Below, piece by piece: positions 39,032 to 41,196 of a DNA stretch of 41,196 nucleotides (position 1 is its first letter; every line of letters begins with the position of its first letter). The notes under the pieces are model-generated. The model made no database searches. It had not been told where the DNA came from and was given only the letters and a program-made list of their open reading frames with translations. This stretch comes from Burkholderiaceae bacterium (GTDB taxonomy: Bacteria > Pseudomonadota > Gammaproteobacteria > Burkholderiales > Burkholderiaceae), in contig CANFUO010000008.1 in the NCBI GenBank assembly GCA_947450225.1, forward strand, positions 1 to 41,196, given 5' to 3'. Position numbers and translations under genes: made by a program.

Positions 39032-40228
39032 TTATTTAACCAAGGGACACTTGGACTCAGCCAAGGTATTGAATGCCTGCTCGCCAGGTAATTTTTTAAC
39101 AACACGATAATAATCCCAAGGCTTGGTAACCTCTTCAGCCTTCTTAACTTCAAATAGATACATATCATGAATCATCGTGCCATCTTTACGAATATATCCA
39201 CCCTTCGTAAATAAGTCATTGATCTTCATTTTTTTCATTTCAGCCAATACTTGATCAGGATTATCGGTACCTGCGGCTTTAACAGCTTTTAAGTACGTCA
39301 ACATTGAAGAGTAATCACCAGCATGAACAGATGTTGGCATACGCTTCATTTTTTGAATAAATCTACCTGCAAAAGCACGGGTTTCATCATTTAAATCCCA
39401 GTACCAAGCTTCTGTTGCCAAAAGCCCGGCAGCATTCTTAATGCCAATACTATGAACATCCGTAATGAAAACGAGTAATCCAGCTAACTTCATTGATTTA
39501 TTAATACCAAACTCATTAGCAGCTTTTACTGAGTTGATCGTATCTCCACCAGCATTGGCCATACCCAAAACTTGAGCTTTAGAGTTTTGTGCTTGCAGTA
39601 AAAATGATGAGAAATCACTTGCGTTTAAAGGATGCTTAACAGAGCCAAGAACCTTACCACCATTATCAACCACCACCTTCGTGGCATCTTTTTGTAATTG
39701 CTCACCAAAAGCATAATCAGCGGTGATAAAGAACCAGTTTTTATTACCTTTTTCTACCATTGCTTTACCGGTTACATTCGCTAAAGCAATCGTGTCATAC
39801 GTGTAATGAATCGTATAAGGTGAGCACTGCTCATTGGTTAGGGCAGAAGTTCCCGCGCCATTATTAATATACAAACGCTTTTTCTCTGAAGTAACCTTTG
39901 CAGTAGCCAAGGCTGTTCCTGAGTTTGTGCCACCAAAAATTACATTGACACCCTCTTGATCAATCCACTCACGCGCTTTACCGGCTGCAATATCAGCCTT
40001 GTTTTGATGGTCGGCATATAAAACCTCGACTTTTCTACCAAGGACAGAACCACCAAAATCAGCAATTGCCATTTCCATGGCTTCTTTTCCACCGATACCA
40101 TCAATATCAGAATATAAGCTCGCTCCGTCAGTAATAAAGCCTATTTTTATAGGCTTATTATCAGCGGCGACGGATGTTGCGGTGATAGATAAAAGTGCTA
40201 ATGCGGTTACGATTTTTTTCAGTTTCAT
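39032..40228 (-). CDS. Periplasmic amino-acid-type ABC transporter substrate-binding protein
   Basis: A type I periplasmic binding protein (Peripla_BP_6/LivK-like), 398 residues. I chose the ATG at 40228 because GGGGA lies just upstream. The upstream ATG at 40240 has no ribosome site. The signal peptide spans about 1-22 with a cut after SVAA. The mature protein shows two Rossmann-like lobes: IKIGFITDGASLYSDIDG, GVNVIFGGTNSGTALA and WFFITADYAFGEQLQKDA are the ligand-facing edges. It belongs to the liv cluster livG-livF-SBP-livH-livM. The ligand is not known; branched amino acids, amides and carboxylates are possible. Confidence 0.9.
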   Translation of the reverse strand: MKLKKIVTALALLSITATSVAADNKPIKIGFITDGASLYSDIDGIGGKEAMEMAIADFGGSVLGRKVEVLYADHQNKADIAAGKAREWIDQEGVNVIFGGTNSGTALATAKVTSEKKRLYINNGAGTSALTNEQCSPYTIHYTYDTIALANVTGKAMVEKGNKNWFFITADYAFGEQLQKDATKVVVDNGGKVLGSVKHPLNASDFSSFLLQAQNSKAQVLGMANAGGDTINSVKAANEFGINKSMKLAGLLVFITDVHSIGIKNAAGLLATEAWYWDLNDETRAFAGRFIQKMKRMPTSVHAGDYSSMLTYLKAVKAAGTDNPDQVLAEMKKMKINDLFTKGGYIRKDGTMIHDMYLFEVKKAEEVTKPWDYYRVVKKLPGEQAFNTLAESKCPLVK

Positions 40229-40252
40229 TATTTTCCCCATCGATTAAATTAA

Positions 40253-40954
40253 CTAAACACCCAAATAACTATTTAGAATACTTGTTTTCTGGGTTAACTC
40301 ACTGCTTAAAACAGTTTCTACAACCTGCCCATGTTCCACCACATAATGACGATCTGCCAAGGGCGCTGCAAAATGAAAATTCTGCTCAACCAAAATAATG
40401 GTGTAGCCTTTTTCGCGCAAACTTCTTACAACCTGTCCCAGCTTTTGAACAATTACAGGAGCCAAGCCTTCTGTGATCTCATCTAGCAAAAGAATTTTCG
40501 CTCCTGTACGTAAAATTCTAGCCATCGCCAGCATCTGCTGCTCACCACCACTTAATCTTGTTCCGGGACTCGAGCGTCTCTCATAAAGATTAGGAAACAT
40601 TTCATAAATTTCATCAACGCTAAATCCGTCTTTGCTGATAATAGGTGGTAAAAATAAATTTTCTTCCGCGGTAAGGGTTGAGAAGATACCGCGCTCTTCT
40701 GGACAATAACCAATACCCATCGGTGCAATTTGATGAGTTAACAAATCCCTTGTCTCAACTCCATTAATCTTAATAGAGCCCGTTCTTTTATCTGTAAGTC
40801 CCAAAATAGCCCGCAGCGTCGTTGTTCGCCCGGCGCCGTTTCTACCCAATAATGTAACTACCTCACCTTGATGAACTTCCAAATCCACACCATGTAAGAT
40901 ATGCGACTCACCATACCATGCCTGAAGGTTTTTAATCTCTAGTGCTACTGTCAT
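40253..40954 (-). CDS. livF: Branched-chain amino acid-type ABC transporter ATPase LivF
   Basis: An ABC ATPase of 233 residues that powers uptake. The Walker A motif is GRNGAGRTT at 37-45, with Arg43 where nearly all ABC proteins have Lys. The signature LSGGEQQ, Walker B ILLLDEITEGLAP and the H-loop VEQNFHFA are otherwise normal. The protein is complete and its coding start overlaps livG by 4 bases. It pairs with LivG. Whether Arg43 still allows hydrolysis is unknown, but betaproteobacterial LivF proteins with this change are, as I recall, not rare. Confidence 0.92.
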   Translation of the reverse strand: MTVALEIKNLQAWYGESHILHGVDLEVHQGEVVTLLGRNGAGRTTTLRAILGLTDKRTGSIKINGVETRDLLTHQIAPMGIGYCPEERGIFSTLTAEENLFLPPIISKDGFSVDEIYEMFPNLYERRSSPGTRLSGGEQQMLAMARILRTGAKILLLDEITEGLAPVIVQKLGQVVRSLREKGYTIILVEQNFHFAAPLADRHYVVEHGQVVETVLSSELTQKTSILNSYLGV

Positions 40955-41196
40955 GATGCTGTACTCGCTTGACCCATATACGCTTCCATTACGAGTGGAT
41001 TTTTAGACACTTCCTCATAGGATCCCTCTGCTAAAACCGCCCCTCGTTGTAAAACAGATATTGTATTTGCAATAGTAGATACAACCTTCATATTATGCTC
41101 AACCATTAATACGGTTCTACCTTTAGCAACCTCAGCGATTAAACGCGTTACTCGATCGACATCCTCATGTCCCATACCTTGCGTTGGCTCATCCAA
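40951..41196 (-). CDS. livG: Branched-chain amino acid-type ABC transporter ATPase LivG (5' end cut)
   Basis: The C-terminal 81 residues of a LivG ATPase, running off the window at 41196. Walker B ends in LDEPTQGMG and the H-loop is VEHNMKVV, with the LivG-type C-terminal AEGSYEEVSKNPLVMEAYMG. The first codon here is a TTG for Leu within Walker B, so the true start lies outside. It overlaps livF by 4 bases. Confidence 0.92.
   Translation of the reverse strand: MDEPTQGMGHEDVDRVTRLIAEVAKGRTVLMVEHNMKVVSTIANTISVLQRGAVLAEGSYEEVSKNPLVMEAYMGQASTAS

Overview
The window looks like a low-GC betaproteobacterial chromosome of the order Burkholderiales, most like Polynucleobacter and its relatives. I base this on gene order and protein flavour, since no search was possible. 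The block mnmG-rsmG-parA-parB-atpI-atpBEFHAGDC-hemE, followed by priA, and the block rsmI / SIS protein / BON lipoprotein / cytochrome c are both typical of that order. There are no insertion sequences, prophage genes or CRISPR arrays.

Layout. (1) 1-4100: a GNAT acetyltransferase, a cytochrome c, a two-BON lipoprotein, a SIS protein, rsmI and a membrane-anchored cytochrome c. (2) 4259-4334: one tRNA-Arg(CCG). (3) 4525-13589: a tight nine-gene + strand operon of acyl-CoA enzymes, closed by a strong bidirectional terminator. (4) 13635-16666: an OmpA-family protein, a three-histidine-box fatty acid desaturase, a tiny zinc-ribbon protein with a poly-threonine start and an MBL-fold hydrolase. (5) 16755-21408: a tandem glycine riboswitch, then gcvT-gcvH-gcvP and a terminator buried in the end of priA. 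(6) 21355-41196: everything is on the - strand. In transcription order it holds livG (cut by the window edge), livF, a periplasmic binding protein, livH, livM, a TauE/SafE permease, mnmG, rsmG, parA, parB, atpI, the eight F1Fo ATP synthase genes, hemE and priA. Two perfect 16-bp parS sites flank or lie in mnmG, next to parAB, which places this arm near the replication origin.

The most interesting part is the nine-gene operon. It holds an acyl-CoA ligase, an acyl-CoA dehydrogenase, a two-glutamate enoyl-CoA hydratase, an SDR dehydrogenase and a crotonase of the MenB/BadI type. These are the same five enzyme classes that make up the cyclohexanecarboxylate route (AliA, AliB, BadK, BadH, BadI), in which a saturated ring acid is activated, oxidised to a 2-keto acyl-CoA and opened hydrolytically to a dicarboxylyl-CoA. 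Added to these are a PaaH-like 3-hydroxyacyl-CoA dehydrogenase split into two genes by a single in-frame stop codon, a class III CoA-transferase and an alpha-methylacyl-CoA racemase-like protein. I infer degradation of an alicyclic, possibly methyl-branched or terpenoid-derived, carboxylic acid. No thiolase, transporter or regulator lies in the operon, so those functions must come from elsewhere.

The rest is largely housekeeping: glycine cleavage feeding one-carbon metabolism, ATP synthesis, chromosome partition, tRNA and rRNA modification, haem synthesis, replication restart and amino-acid-type uptake.
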